Assembly (NCBI RefSeq): GCF_024978135.1
Contig: NZ_JANTEZ010000003.1
Location: forward strand, 248,001-312,000
Direction: 5' to 3'
DNA from: Herbiconiux gentiana
GTDB taxonomy: Bacteria; Actinomycetota; Actinomycetes; Actinomycetales; Microbacteriaceae
DNA length: 64,000 nucleotides
Part shown: piece by piece, positions 63,751 through 64,000 of the stretch
How positions within the stretch are numbered: the first letter of the stretch is position 1
Layout of the letters: each line of letters opens with the position of its first letter
The notes under the pieces: generated by a model
What the model saw: only the letters and a program-made list of their open reading frames with translations
Database searches by the model: none
What the model was told of the DNA's origin: nothing
Position numbers and translations under genes: made by a program

Positions 63751-64000
63751 GCTCTGGGAGACCGCGGCGGGCGCGCTGCCGAGCTACGTGGTCCCTCCTG
63801 GGGGTGCCCGCACCGCAAGTGCTACGCCATCAATAGCGAGGGCCGCGACAGACTGTCCCGACAGGGCGCCATCTGGTCCGACTTCGCCGGGTCCATGTCG
63901 GCACCGCTGGCCGAGACCCCACCGAAGCGCACGAACGGTTCTGCAGCCGGTTCCGACGCTGCCGGCAATGTGGCATCCGGGTGCCCCGCAGCGAGATGGT
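63751..64000. other. Unassigned high-GC right flank
   Basis: The last 250 bases return to the flank composition. A plus-strand frame from ATG 63658 stays open to the window end and contains MCDVC and CPHRKC, but no family is recognised, and open frames are common at this GC content. No tRNA end or repeat of the left edge was detected. Confidence 0.35.

Noticed and set aside
63658-64000. Plus-strand ORF with two CxxC-like motifs at the window end
   Set aside because: No stop or recognisable family in the window, and it begins within the region antisense to the SIR2 leader ORF; open frames are common at this GC content.

Overview
The window is high-GC actinobacterial DNA. Third codon positions are rich in G and C, GTG and TTG starts are common, many neighbouring genes overlap by ATGA, and there is an LAxTG-type sortase substrate. 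Together with DUF445, LtrA and CPA1 antiporter genes this fits a member of the Microbacteriaceae, but the genus is not resolved. No rRNA, tRNA, CRISPR array, integrase or complete transposase was seen.

1-29.5 kb is mostly ordinary chromosome. It holds a GH3 lipoprotein coupled to an acyl-CoA dehydrogenase, a sortase-anchored chymotrypsin-fold protease with a clear terminator, and an apparent four-gene run (Na+/H+ antiporter, gamma-carbonic anhydrase, ATP-grasp ligase, luciferase-like monooxygenase). LtrA, FadD, a frameshifted methyltransferase, a carboxylesterase, an EAL phosphodiesterase, a HAD phosphatase, a second antiporter and several secreted proteins follow. A TetR/aldo-keto reductase pair has two palindromic operators, and there is a DUF433/DUF5615 toxin-antitoxin pair.

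29.6-43.7 kb is a carbohydrate-use region with two systems. The first is an amino-sugar operon: lipoprotein, two permeases, GntR regulator, NanE, sugar kinase, NagB. It is preceded by two DasR-like operators and has no nagA or importer ATPase in view. The second is a divergent locus with a GH1 enzyme, two permeases and a binding protein on one side and LacI plus GH2 on the other, with a palindromic LacI-type operator between them. Both binding-protein genes are followed by a perfect GC-rich hairpin.

43.7-54.1 kb holds small secreted proteins, DUF445, a BrnT-like/ribbon-helix-helix pair and an XRE antitoxin-like gene with a truncated partner. A redox/detoxification gene run faces a frameshifted XRE regulator. 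A MazEF pair and a fragment of an MHS transporter follow.

54.2-63.7 kb is visibly lower in GC and reads as an acquired defence or conflict island next to the broken transporter. On the left are a two-membrane-segment protein and an Mrr-like nuclease. In the centre a plus-strand run encodes a MazG-like pyrophosphohydrolase, an ImmA/IrrE protease fused to a macro domain, a P-loop kinase fused to an adenylosuccinate-synthetase homologue whose catalytic Asp is Ser, and a DUF7002 protein resembling DarT-type ADP-ribosyltransferases. On the right are a membrane-anchored dCTP-deaminase-fold protein lacking the expected catalytic Glu and a SIR2-family protein. The central run is the best candidate for an undescribed system: it combines purine-nucleotide remodelling, as in the MazZ/PurZ steps of phage Z-genome synthesis, with putative ADP-ribosylation and its reversal.
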